This document shows, in pieces, positions 16,539 through 24,111 of a DNA stretch of 64,000 bases (position 1 is its first letter; each line of letters opens with the position of its first letter). The notes beneath the pieces were generated by a model that was not told the origin of the DNA, made no database searches, and saw only the letters and a list, made by a program, of their open reading frames with translations. The stretch is from JAKACA01 sp050010115 (GTDB lineage Bacteria; Actinomycetota; Acidimicrobiia; Acidimicrobiales; Bog-793), in assembly GCA_050010115.1 (NCBI GenBank), contig JBEKLQ010000009.1, positions 1 to 64,000 of the forward strand. Direction: 5' to 3'. The position numbers and the translations under genes are program-made.

Positions 16539-17407
16539 GTGCTGAGCACCGCCGCAACGACGTCGCGCACCTTGACCGTCGCGGCCACGTCGTGGGCGCG
16601 GACGATACGGCAGCCCCTGGCGATGCCGAGGGCCGCAGCCGCCAGCGAGGCGTCCCGCCGCTCGGTCACCTCGAGACCGAGGACATCGCCGAGAAACCGC
16701 TTGTTCGACGCCGACAACAACAACGGGTACCCCAAGGCGGCAAGACGATCGGAGCACCGGAGGAGCTCGAGCGACTGGCCGGCCGTCTTCCCGAGGTCGA
16801 GGCCGGCGTCGAGGATGATGCGCTCCGGCGGGATGCCGGCCGCCGTTGCCCGTGCGGCTCGCTCTAGCAGGAACGAGCTCACGTCGCCGATCAGATCGTC
16901 GTAGTGAGGATCGGGATCGGGGACCCGCGGCGGTAGCCGGATGTGTGTGGCGACGACGCTCGCGCCTGCCGCCCCGGCCTCGGTGAGGTAGTCCGCATCT
17001 GCGAATCCGCTGATGTCATTGCCCACCACCGCTCCGGCGGCGAACGCCTCACGAGCGACGACCGCGCGCCAGGTGTCGACCGACAGGGGGATATCGAAGC
17101 GCTCGGTGATCGCCACGATGGCCGGTATCACGCGGTCGACCTCCTCGGCCTCGCTGACTTCGGGGCCTGGGCCGGCCTTCACTCCTCCGACGTCGATCAC
17201 GTCGGCGCCTTCGCCGACGATGTCATCGACCCGGGCGAGAAACCGATCGAATTCGAAGTGCTCGCCCTTGTCGAAGAACGAGTCCGGCGTACGGTTGCAG
17301 ATCCCCATGACGAGCGCCCGGCTCGTGACGTCGAAGCGATGCGCGCCGAGGTCGAGCGAACCCGCGATGGGTAGCTTGCCCTGGGGGTGCGGGTGGGCCG
17401 TCTTCAC
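16535..17407 (-). CDS. folP2: FolP2-type dihydropteroate synthase homologue
   Basis: A 290-residue TIM-barrel protein of the DHPS family. It has NRTPDSFFDKG (38-48) and, in place of the canonical loop 2 motif with GGESTRPG, the sequence DVGGVKAGPG (72-81). Both features match actinobacterial FolP2 (Rv1207), a paralogue thought not to make dihydropteroate; the lost STRPG loop normally binds p-aminobenzoate. Other barrel motifs (SVDTWR, NDISGF, DAGLDLGK, SNKRFLG, RAHDVAAT) are kept. It starts at GTG 17407 just after the thioredoxin-TPR gene and is coupled to holA. The reaction is unknown; a genuine folP1 is not in this window. Confidence 0.8.
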   Translation of the reverse strand: MKTAHPHPQGKLPIAGSLDLGAHRFDVTSRALVMGICNRTPDSFFDKGEHFEFDRFLARVDDIVGEGADVIDVGGVKAGPGPEVSEAEEVDRVIPAIVAITERFDIPLSVDTWRAVVAREAFAAGAVVGNDISGFADADYLTEAGAAGASVVATHIRLPPRVPDPDPHYDDLIGDVSSFLLERAARATAAGIPPERIILDAGLDLGKTAGQSLELLRCSDRLAALGYPLLLSASNKRFLGDVLGLEVTERRDASLAAAALGIARGCRIVRAHDVAATVKVRDVVAAVLST

Positions 17408-17414
17408 GGTTCGG

Positions 17415-18137
17415 TCAAAAGAGCTTGGAGGCGAGCGCGCGGCGGAACTCCGCCCGCCGGGCGTCGTCGCCGTCGAACGTCTCGATCAGGTCGACGATCT
17501 CCTGGCGGGCTTCGGTGTCGCCCGGCAGCTTCTCCAGCAGCTCCCGGATGCGAGCCTCGACCCGGCCGGCCGACCACGCTTGGGCCCCGGCATCCGCACG
17601 GGCGAGGCGAGCCCGAGCGGCGATGCGCCGGGTGTCGGCAGTCTCGGGGATGCGTTCGAGCAAGGCAAGCGCCTCATCCAGCTCATCCCGGTCGACGAGG
17701 AGCTCCGCCAGCGCCACGATGGCGCCGGTGTGCGCCGGATCGAGCTCGAGCGCCTGGCGAAGCGACGCCTCGTCGCCGAGGGCGACGAGCTCGTCGGTCT
17801 CGCTCGGTACTGCGACGAGGCGTGCGACGAACTCCTCCACCGAGCGCTCCGGGAGCGCCCCGATGAAATGGTCGACGATCTTCCCCCGATCGATCGCGAA
17901 CACGGCCGGGATTGACTGCACCTGGAAGATCGAAGCCACTCTCGGGTTCTCGTCGACGTTCACCTTGACCAGAGCGACCGCGCCGTTCGTGGCGTCGACG
18001 ACCTTCTCGATGACCGGCCCGAACGTTCGGCACGGCGCGCACCACGGTGCCCACAGGTCGACGAGCACCGGGACGGCCTGCGACCGGTTGAGGACGTCGG
18101 CCTCGAAGGTGGCGTCAGTGATGTCGAGCGCTGGCAC
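17415..18137 (-). CDS. Thioredoxin-domain protein with TPR tail (YbbN/CnoX-like)
   Basis: A 240-residue cytosolic protein. An N-terminal thioredoxin fold (about 1-110) carries WCAPC with C33 and C36 and the cis-proline context SIPAVFAI; a helical TPR-like region fills the rest (LALLERIPETADTRR, ELLEKLPGDTEARQE). This matches the YbbN/CnoX family, chaperone-like proteins that protect or pass clients to GroEL or DnaK under oxidative stress. Unlike E. coli YbbN, both cysteines are kept, so redox activity is plausible. GTG 18137 is 7 bases behind a TAGCGT -10. folP2 follows 7 bases after the stop, forming the head of a four-gene operon. Confidence 0.85.
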   Translation of the reverse strand: MPALDITDATFEADVLNRSQAVPVLVDLWAPWCAPCRTFGPVIEKVVDATNGAVALVKVNVDENPRVASIFQVQSIPAVFAIDRGKIVDHFIGALPERSVEEFVARLVAVPSETDELVALGDEASLRQALELDPAHTGAIVALAELLVDRDELDEALALLERIPETADTRRIAARARLARADAGAQAWSAGRVEARIRELLEKLPGDTEARQEIVDLIETFDGDDARRAEFRRALASKLF

Positions 18138-18144
18138 GAAATCG

Positions 18145-18150
18145 ACGCTA
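18145..18150 (-). promoter_or_regulatory. -10 element of the thioredoxin-TPR/folP2/holA operon
   Basis: TAGCGT on the minus strand, 7 bases upstream of the GTG start and without a ribosome-binding site. The arrangement and hexamer are identical to those in front of ppa. Confidence 0.5.
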
Positions 18151-18191
18151 CCGGTGGAGGCGCCGGTTCGCGCCCGTCCCGCCAGGGCTCG

Positions 18192-21100
18192 TCACGCTAC
18201 GAAGTACTTCGCCTTCGGGTGGTGACAGACGATCGCCAGCGTCGTTTGTTCCGGGTGCAGCTGGAAACCCTCGCTCACCGTCACGCCGATCCTCCCGGCC
18301 TCGAGCAGCTCGACGACCTTGGCGTTGTCCTCCAGGTCCGGGCAGGCGGGGTAGCCGAAGGAGTAGCGGCCGCCGCGGTGCTGCTGGCGGAACAGGCCAG
18401 TCAGCGTAGGAGCGTCCTCAGCCGCGAAACCCCACTCCTCCCGGATCCGCCGGTGCCACAGTTCCGCCAGCGCCTCTGCCATCTCGACCGACAGGCCGTG
18501 CAGGCTGACGTAGTCCAGGTACCGGTTGGCGGCGAAGAGCTCGGCCGTGCGCTCGGAAGCCGCAGCTCCCATCGTGACGACGTGGAAGGCGACGTAGTCG
18601 GCGTCATCGGAGGTCGTGGAGCGGAAGAAGTCGGCGATGCATAGGTACGGCTCCCGCCGTTGGCGCGGAAAGTGGAATCTCGTCCGCTCGGTCGTCCGGG
18701 TGTCGTCGGTGTACACGATGAGGTCGTCGCCGTCGGAGTTGGCGGGGAAGTAGCCCCAGGCGACCGACGGGATGAGTGTGCCTTCGGCTTTCGCCTCATC
18801 GAGCCGCGCCCGCAGCTCGGCCCGGACCCGCTCCTTGAAATCGGCGTCCGTCTCGCCGTCGACGGGCCGATAGCCCCACTGGTTGCGGAAGAGAGCGGTC
18901 TCGTTCAGGTAAGAGACCACGTCGTCGAGCGGGATGCCTTTTGCCACCCGGCTGCCGAGGAACGGTGGCACGAAGACCGGGTTGTCCTTCTCGACGTCGG
19001 GTGAGTGGTCCGGGATCGTGGCGGGGTCGACCTCTGCCAGCTGCTCGCTGTTGCGCTTGGGCAGGACGCGGCCAGACCGTTCGGTGCCGAACGTCGGGTC
19101 GTCAATGCCGCTGTGCTTGATCTCCATCATGCGGTCGAGCACGCGGAGACCCTCGAACGCGTCCTTGCCGTAGAACACCTTGCCGTCGTAGGTCTCCCGC
19201 AGATCCTTCTCGACATAGGTTCGCGTCAGCGCCGCCCCACCGAGGAGCACCGTGTAGCCCGAGCGCCCGGTGCGGTTCAGTTCCTCCAGGTTCTCGCGCA
19301 TGATCAGCGTGGACTTTACGAGCAGCCCGCTCATGCCGATGGCATCGGCTTCGACATCGTCGGCTTTGGCGATCATCTCGGCGATCGGCACTTTGATCCC
19401 GAGGTTGAAGACCTCGTATCCGTTGTTCGTCAGGATGATGTCGACGAGGTTCTTGCCGATGTCGTGGACGTCGCCCTTCACGGTCGCGAGCACGATCCTG
19501 CCGCGACCGCTCGACTCGGTCTTCTCCATGTGGGGCTCCAGATGGGCGACCGCCGCCTTCATCGTCTCCGCCGATTGCAGCACGAACGGCAGCTGCATCT
19601 GGCCCGATCCGAACAGCTCACCGACCGTGCGCATGCCGGCGAGCAGCATGTCGTTGACGATGGCGAGTGCCGAGTGTCCCGCAACGAGTGCTTCCTCGAG
19701 CTCGTCGGTGAGCCCGTTGCGGTCGCCGTCGACGATGCGCTGCTCGAGGCGCCGCTCGATCGGCCAACCGCTGTGGTCTTCGCGGGTGCTCGCCGTCGAT
19801 CCGCCTGCCTTCTCGTAGAACTCGATCAGCTCGGCGAGCGGGTCGTAGCCCTCGCGGCGGCGGTCATACACGAGGTCGAGGCACAAGTTTTGCTCGGTCT
19901 CGCCGATGCGGTTCAGCGGGAGGATCTTGCCGGCGTGCACGATGGCGGCGTCGAGCCCTGCCTCGGTGCACTCGTGGAGAAACACGGAGTTGAGGACCTG
20001 CCGGGCGGCCGGAGCGAGGCCGAACGACACGTTCGAGAGGCCGAGGACGGTGTGGACACCGGGCAGCTCGGCCTTGATCCGCTTGATCCCTTCGATCGTC
20101 TCGATCCCGTCACGCCGGGACTCCTCCATGCCGGTCGACAGCGGTAGCGCCAGCGGGTCGAACAGCAGGTCGGTCGACCTCAGCCCGTAGCGGCCGACGG
20201 CCAGGTCGTGGATCGCCTTGGCCGCCCGGACCTTCCAGTCAGCGGTGCGCGCTTGGCCCTCGGTGTCGATACACGTGCAGATGACGGCAGCGCCGTACTG
20301 CTTGGCGAGCGTGAGGAAGCGGTCCAACCTTGTGCCAGGGGCGTCGCCGTCTTCGAGGTTCACCGAGTTGAGGACCGCACGGCCACCGATCCACTGGAGG
20401 GCTTCCTCGATGACCGGGGGCTCGGTGGAGTCGATGACGAGGGGGATGGTCGATTGTCCCGCAAGACGCGAGGCCACCTCCCTCATGTCGCTCACGCCGT
20501 TGGCCCCGGTGTAGTCCACACAGACGTCGATCATGTGGGCGCCCTCGCGCACCTGATCCTTCGCCATCGCCACCGTCGTCTCCCAGTCGCCCGAGAGCAT
20601 GGCTTCGCGGAATCGCTTGGATCCGTTGGCGTTCGTCCGCTCCCCGATCACGAGGAACGAGAGCTCCTGCTCGAAGGGCACCGCCGCGTAGAGCGAGGCC
20701 GCCCCGGGCTCGTGAACGGGCTCGCGCCGGGCCGGCGTGAGGTCCCGGCAGGCTTCGACGACGGAGCGGAGATGCTCGGGTGTCGTGCCACAGCAACCAC
20801 CGATCACGGTGACGCCGAGCTCTGTCACGAACGATGCAAGATGGCGCGCGAGCTCGTCGGGTGTGAGGTCGTAGTGCATGCGGCCGTCGACGACCGAGGG
20901 CAGGCCGGCGTTGGGCAGCGCCGAGATTGGAGTGAGCGAGTGCTCGCTCAAGTGGTGGAGTGACTCGCGCATCTCGATCGGGCCGGTGGCACAGTTCATT
21001 CCCATCACGTCAGGGCCCATCGCTTCGAGCGCCGTGAGGGCCGCGCCGATCTCGGTCCCGAGGAGCATGCGCCCGGTCAGCTCGACCGTGACCTGAACCT

Positions 21101-21683
21101 GGAGCGGGACCTCTCGTTCCTCGGTAGCCATCGCCCGGCGGCAGGCCTGGATGGCAGCCTTGGCCTGAAGCGTGTCATAGCTCGTCTCGATGACGAGGAG
21201 GTCCGCACCGCCGGCCAGCAGGCCGCGGGCCAGCACCTCGTAGTCGTGGCGCATGTCGACGAAACTGATCTGACCGAGCGTCGGGAGCTTGGTCCCTGGC
21301 CCGAGCGAACCGGCGACGAACCGCGGGCGGTCTTTCGTCGAGTAGTCACGAGCGACCTCGACAGCGAGCTCTGCAGCTCGCCGAGCGATCTCTTCGGTCT
21401 GATGCTCCAGCCGGTACTCGGCCAGCACGAAGGGCAGGCAGCCGAAGGAGTTCGTCTCCACGACATCGACGCCGACGTCGAGGAACGAGCGGTGCAGGTC
21501 CCTGATGACATCGGGCCGCGTGAGGCAGAGCATCTCGTTGCAGCCCTCGTACGCTTCGCCGCCGAAGTCGTCGGGCCCGAGCTCGCGGCGTTGCAGGTTC
21601 GTCCCGGTCGCGCCGTCGAAGATGACGACGCGCTCGCGCGCGAACTCCAGGTAGTTGGGGGAAGACGACACCTTCCCCTGCAT
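18192..21683 (-). CDS. metH: Cobalamin-dependent methionine synthase
   Basis: A 1163-residue MetH with all four modules. The homocysteine domain (about 1-320) has the zinc ligands C231, C297 and C298 (GMNC, GGCCGTT). The pterin domain (about 340-610) has VIGERTNANGSK and VIDSTE. The B12 cap and Rossmann domain (about 645-880) has GDVHDIGKN with the axial His740. The reactivation domain (about 920-1163) keeps the SAM-binding GRYSFGYPACPD. It transfers methyl from methyltetrahydrofolate to homocysteine. No cobalamin or SAM riboswitch is visible upstream: only 51 bases separate it from the next gene. GTG 21671 is an alternative start, 10 bases behind a TAGGAT. Confidence 0.96.
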   Translation of the reverse strand: MQGKVSSSPNYLEFARERVVIFDGATGTNLQRRELGPDDFGGEAYEGCNEMLCLTRPDVIRDLHRSFLDVGVDVVETNSFGCLPFVLAEYRLEHQTEEIARRAAELAVEVARDYSTKDRPRFVAGSLGPGTKLPTLGQISFVDMRHDYEVLARGLLAGGADLLVIETSYDTLQAKAAIQACRRAMATEEREVPLQVQVTVELTGRMLLGTEIGAALTALEAMGPDVMGMNCATGPIEMRESLHHLSEHSLTPISALPNAGLPSVVDGRMHYDLTPDELARHLASFVTELGVTVIGGCCGTTPEHLRSVVEACRDLTPARREPVHEPGAASLYAAVPFEQELSFLVIGERTNANGSKRFREAMLSGDWETTVAMAKDQVREGAHMIDVCVDYTGANGVSDMREVASRLAGQSTIPLVIDSTEPPVIEEALQWIGGRAVLNSVNLEDGDAPGTRLDRFLTLAKQYGAAVICTCIDTEGQARTADWKVRAAKAIHDLAVGRYGLRSTDLLFDPLALPLSTGMEESRRDGIETIEGIKRIKAELPGVHTVLGLSNVSFGLAPAARQVLNSVFLHECTEAGLDAAIVHAGKILPLNRIGETEQNLCLDLVYDRRREGYDPLAELIEFYEKAGGSTASTREDHSGWPIERRLEQRIVDGDRNGLTDELEEALVAGHSALAIVNDMLLAGMRTVGELFGSGQMQLPFVLQSAETMKAAVAHLEPHMEKTESSGRGRIVLATVKGDVHDIGKNLVDIILTNNGYEVFNLGIKVPIAEMIAKADDVEADAIGMSGLLVKSTLIMRENLEELNRTGRSGYTVLLGGAALTRTYVEKDLRETYDGKVFYGKDAFEGLRVLDRMMEIKHSGIDDPTFGTERSGRVLPKRNSEQLAEVDPATIPDHSPDVEKDNPVFVPPFLGSRVAKGIPLDDVVSYLNETALFRNQWGYRPVDGETDADFKERVRAELRARLDEAKAEGTLIPSVAWGYFPANSDGDDLIVYTDDTRTTERTRFHFPRQRREPYLCIADFFRSTTSDDADYVAFHVVTMGAAASERTAELFAANRYLDYVSLHGLSVEMAEALAELWHRRIREEWGFAAEDAPTLTGLFRQQHRGGRYSFGYPACPDLEDNAKVVELLEAGRIGVTVSEGFQLHPEQTTLAIVCHHPKAKYFVA

Positions 21684-21734
21684 CCTACTTGGCGCAATGC
21701 GTCGTCCCTTCGACCCGGCGTGACCGGGGCCAGG

Positions 21735-22607
21735 TCAGGCTCGAATCTGGACCTGCGGTTGGGCTTGGGCTGCTTTGGGCTGTGTTCCGTGGGCCTGTGC
21801 TGCCTGGGACGGTGCCGCCTGGGACGGTGCCGCTTGGGACGGTGCCGCCTGGGCCTGGTCTGCCTGGCCCCGCGTCGTGCCAGCAGGGGGTGCGGCGTCA
21901 CCGCAAGCCGGGTGCACGGCTCGAGACGCCTGCCTGCGGGCATGCTCCAGCACGGCCCACGTGGCGCACTCGGCCGCCAGCGCAGGGTGGAACGCCCAAC
22001 GCATGAGCTGCTGCTCAACCGCCGCCCGGTCCTCGCCGTAGTCGAGTAGGCTGAGCGCCAGGCGCCGGCCGTGCAACCGGAGCCGGTCGGTGACGTTGCT
22101 CCGGAGCGCGGCTTCGACCTCGGCGGCATGACGGACCTGCAGCGCCTCGGGCAGCCGCCTCAGGTGCCGCCTCGCCAGCGGGGGGACGTGGCGGCGCACG
22201 GCGAGTGAGCTGTGCCGCCATTCGGCCATCTGGAAGTCCACGCATCGCTTGATCGTCCGCGCGAACGGCGCGTTCGGCCCGTAGCGCTCACCGAGGCCCA
22301 GCCCACGAGCGAGTTCCTCGGTATCGAGAGCGATGCCCGCCGGCATCTCGTCGAGGTAGGAGGCGAAACGACGGAGCAGCCACGTCGTCGACGGCCCGAG
22401 CACGGGCAGCCAGTACGTCTCGACGTACGACGAGCGTGGGTCATGGCCGATCTGGTCGACGACCGGGTCGAGCCAGGTCTCGATGTGCAGGGTCGCCTCA
22501 CAGGCTCGCGCCACGGAGTCGGGGCCTGCGATCCGGACGAGGTCACGGGCGCCGATCCCGGCCTGCCCGCCCTTCCGGTAGCTCTCGTCGTACAGGGTTG
22601 TCGTCAT
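21735..22607 (-). CDS. Unrecognised 290-residue protein with QAAPS repeat tail
   Basis: Not recognised. The first 220 residues are a well-behaved, probably helical soluble domain rich in Arg, Leu and Trp (LDPVVDQIGHDP, YWLPVLGPSTTWLLRRFASY), without a signal peptide. The last 60 residues are Ala/Gln/Pro-rich low complexity with three copies of QAAPS, encoded by a 15-base tandem repeat. The ATG has a good ribosome site (GGAGG at 7 bases), and codon use looks like that of its neighbours, so it is probably a real gene. It shares an intergenic region with moeB in divergent orientation and lies upstream of metH on the same strand; no function follows from that. Confidence 0.7.
   Translation of the reverse strand: MTTTLYDESYRKGGQAGIGARDLVRIAGPDSVARACEATLHIETWLDPVVDQIGHDPRSSYVETYWLPVLGPSTTWLLRRFASYLDEMPAGIALDTEELARGLGLGERYGPNAPFARTIKRCVDFQMAEWRHSSLAVRRHVPPLARRHLRRLPEALQVRHAAEVEAALRSNVTDRLRLHGRRLALSLLDYGEDRAAVEQQLMRWAFHPALAAECATWAVLEHARRQASRAVHPACGDAAPPAGTTRGQADQAQAAPSQAAPSQAAPSQAAQAHGTQPKAAQAQPQVQIRA
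21802..21846. repeat. 15-bp tandem repeat inside the orphan gene
   Basis: Three consecutive 15-base units (two identical GCCTGGGACGGTGCC, the third with one change) encode the QAAPS repeats on the minus strand. In-frame unit length means copy-number change would not disrupt the gene. Confidence 0.85.
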
Positions 22608-22642
22608 GTCGCCTCCAAGGGGTCGAGCGCAGATAGCGTCTT

Positions 22643-22678
22643 GTCATAGATTTTCATAAAGTTTCATATGTTTCAATA
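22643..22678. promoter_or_regulatory. Phased TTTCATA-type repeats in a divergent promoter region
   Basis: Four related motifs (GTCATA at 22643, TTTCATA at 22652 and 22662, TTTCAATA at 22671) recur every 9-10 bases in the only AT-rich stretch of this area, between the orphan gene and moeB. Helically phased direct repeats of this kind are typical of multi-site operators. No regulator can be named. Confidence 0.45.
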
Positions 22679-22784
22679 CCTGTCGATGAAATCTTGTGAC
22701 CTCGGCCTCGGCTGTGAGGGGAATGTTGAGTCGCGGGGTAGGGTTTCTGTAGGCGTACGCACGCGATCGGGAGGCGAGCGCAAA

Positions 22785-22978
22785 GTGACGAGTTTCAGGG
22801 ACCTGTTGAGCCAGGTCAAGCAGTCGATTCGAGAGGTCGACCCCGCGGGGGCCGAAGCCCGGCGCAGCCAGGCGAAGGCCGAGTCCCTGACAAGTCGCAG
22901 CCGGTCGTCGTCTACTGCGCCGGCGGGACCAGGTCGGCGCTCGCCGCCAAGGCTCTGGGCGACCTCGGATACACCGAC
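22785..22978 (+). pseudogene. Disrupted N-terminal rhodanese domain of the MoeB/MoeZ protein
   Basis: Starting at GTG 22785 behind a GGGAGG site, the frame encodes a start typical of rhodanese-MoeB fusions (FRDLLSQVKQSIREVDPAGAE). Near 22870-22890 the homology jumps to another frame, which reads PDKSQPVVVYCAGGTRSA, the rhodanese active-site loop with its cysteine, and then runs into the MoeB domain. The middle of the rhodanese, where a DVRE and a GAxHIPRG motif are expected, is missing, roughly 35-45 residues. The downstream frame has no start codon before GTG 22979. This is either a true deletion with frameshift or an assembly/sequencing error. Confidence 0.7.
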
Positions 22979-23866
22979 GTGGTGTCGATGGCGGGTGGCT
23001 TCAACAAGTGGAAGGACGAGGGCCGCCCGTGGGCGGCTCCGCGTACCCTCGACGCCGACCAGCGCAACCGGTACCACCGGCACCTGCTCCTGCCCGAGGT
23101 CGGTGAGGCTGGGCAGCAACGCCTGCTCGAGTCCCGCGTGCTGCTGCTCGGGGCGGGTGGGCTCGGCTCGCCAGCCGCCCTGTACTTGGCGGCGGCGGGC
23201 GTCGGGACGCTCGGCATCATCGACATGGACGTCGTCGACGCGTCGAACCTCCAGCGGCAGATCCTCCACAACCTCGACCGGGTGGGCGAGCGGAAGGTCG
23301 ACTCGGCCAAGAAGGCGCTCACGGCGATGAACCCTGACGTCGACGTCGTGACCTACGACGCGCGCCTCGGCGCGGACAACATTCTCTCGATCTTCGAGGG
23401 CTACGACGTCATCGTCGACGGCACGGACAACTTCCCGACCCGCTACCTCGTGAACGACGCCTCGTTGCTGGTCCGGATCCCGGTTGTGCACGGGTCGATC
23501 TTCCGGTTCGAGGGCCAGATCACGGTGTTCAAGCCGTACGACGGCCCGTGCTACCGGTGCCTCATCCCCGAGCCGCCGCCGGCCGAGCTGGCGCCGTCGT
23601 GCGCCGAGGCCGGCGTGCTGGGCGTCCTGCCCGGGATCATCGGCTCGATGCAGGCCATGGAGACGATCAAGCTCCTGCTGGGCCTCGGCGACCCGTTGGT
23701 CGGACGCCTGCTCGCGTACGACGCGCTCGAGGCGTCGTTCCGCACGTTCAAGGTGCGCCGCGACCCGGCGTGCCCCGCCTGTGGCGAGAACGCCGGCCCG
23801 ATCGTCATCGCCGAGTACGACGAGCTGTGCATGCCGCACCCGCAGGTGGTGCCCGTGCCGGCATAG
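22979..23866 (+). CDS. moeB: Molybdopterin-synthase/sulfur-carrier adenylyltransferase (MoeB/MoeZ), N-terminally truncated
   Basis: A 295-residue ThiF/E1-like enzyme that adenylates the C-terminal Gly of a sulfur carrier (MoaD, ThiS or CysO). The nucleotide-binding GAGGLGSPAALYLAAAG, the DMDVVDASNLQRQ loop, the VDGTDNFPTRYLVND segment, zinc ligands (CYRC and CPAC) and the SCAEAGVLGVLPG cysteine loop are intact. The first 18 residues (SMAGGFNKWKDEGRPW) are the end of a rhodanese domain, so the true protein should begin about 200 bases upstream; that part is disrupted. The MoeB core may be expressed alone from GTG 22979 or 22982. If so, sulfur transfer would depend on a separate sulfurtransferase. 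Confidence 0.88.
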   Translation: MVSMAGGFNKWKDEGRPWAAPRTLDADQRNRYHRHLLLPEVGEAGQQRLLESRVLLLGAGGLGSPAALYLAAAGVGTLGIIDMDVVDASNLQRQILHNLDRVGERKVDSAKKALTAMNPDVDVVTYDARLGADNILSIFEGYDVIVDGTDNFPTRYLVNDASLLVRIPVVHGSIFRFEGQITVFKPYDGPCYRCLIPEPPPAELAPSCAEAGVLGVLPGIIGSMQAMETIKLLLGLGDPLVGRLLAYDALEASFRTFKVRRDPACPACGENAGPIVIAEYDELCMPHPQVVPVPA

Positions 23867-23911
23867 GAGTTCGTCCGCCGCCGATGCCGGGGTTTGGTCC
23901 CGACCGCCGCT

Positions 23912-23948
23912 GTCACGTCCAGTCGGCACAGTGCAAAGCTTCGGTGAC
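23912..23948. repeat. 37-bp near-palindromic intergenic repeat, copy 1
   Basis: Begins GTCAC and ends GTGAC, with GCACAGTGCAAAGCTT at its centre. The outer 5-base arms are perfect inverted repeats, and GCAC-A-GTGC forms the core. Identical to copy 2 and 34 of 37 positions identical to copy 3. Confidence 0.85.
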
Positions 23949-24003
23949 ATCGGTGCCGCCAATCACAATCGAAGCCCAGCGAAAGTCCTGGCCCGCCGCC
24001 GCT

Positions 24004-24040
24004 GTCACGTCCAGTCGGCACAGTGCAAAGCTTCGGTGAC
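24004..24040. repeat. 37-bp near-palindromic intergenic repeat, copy 2
   Basis: Identical to copy 1, one 92-base period downstream. It ends 71 bases before the start of the AbiEi/DUF559 gene. Confidence 0.85.
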
Positions 24041-24111
24041 ATCGGTGCCGCCAATCACAATCGAAGCCCAGCGAAAGTCCTGGCCCGCCGCCGCTGACAC
24101 ACCTCCGGTTC

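Larger units (their letters stand above)
23903..24096. repeat. 92-bp direct repeat, two full copies plus a partial third
   Basis: Two tandem 92-base copies (about 23903-23994 and 23995-24086) that look identical, followed by about 10 bases of a third. Each copy contains one 37-base near-palindrome (below) and a 55-base spacer. The tract lies between moeB and the AbiEi/DUF559 gene. Spurious open frames run through it because the period is not disrupted by stops. Confidence 0.9.

Noticed and set aside
15801..16904. 367-codon plus-strand frame across holA and folP2
   Set aside because: A GC-rich shadow frame; both minus-strand genes have recognisable folds and an ATGA junction.
19005..20147. 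380-codon frame opposite metH
   Set aside because: Composition is that of a mirror frame and metH is intact on the other strand.
21684..21734. Cobalamin or SAM riboswitch before metH
   Set aside because: The gap is 51 bases, too short, and shows no B12-box.
23903..24096. Insertion sequence or CRISPR
   Set aside because: Only two tandem units, no transposase gene and identical rather than unique spacers.
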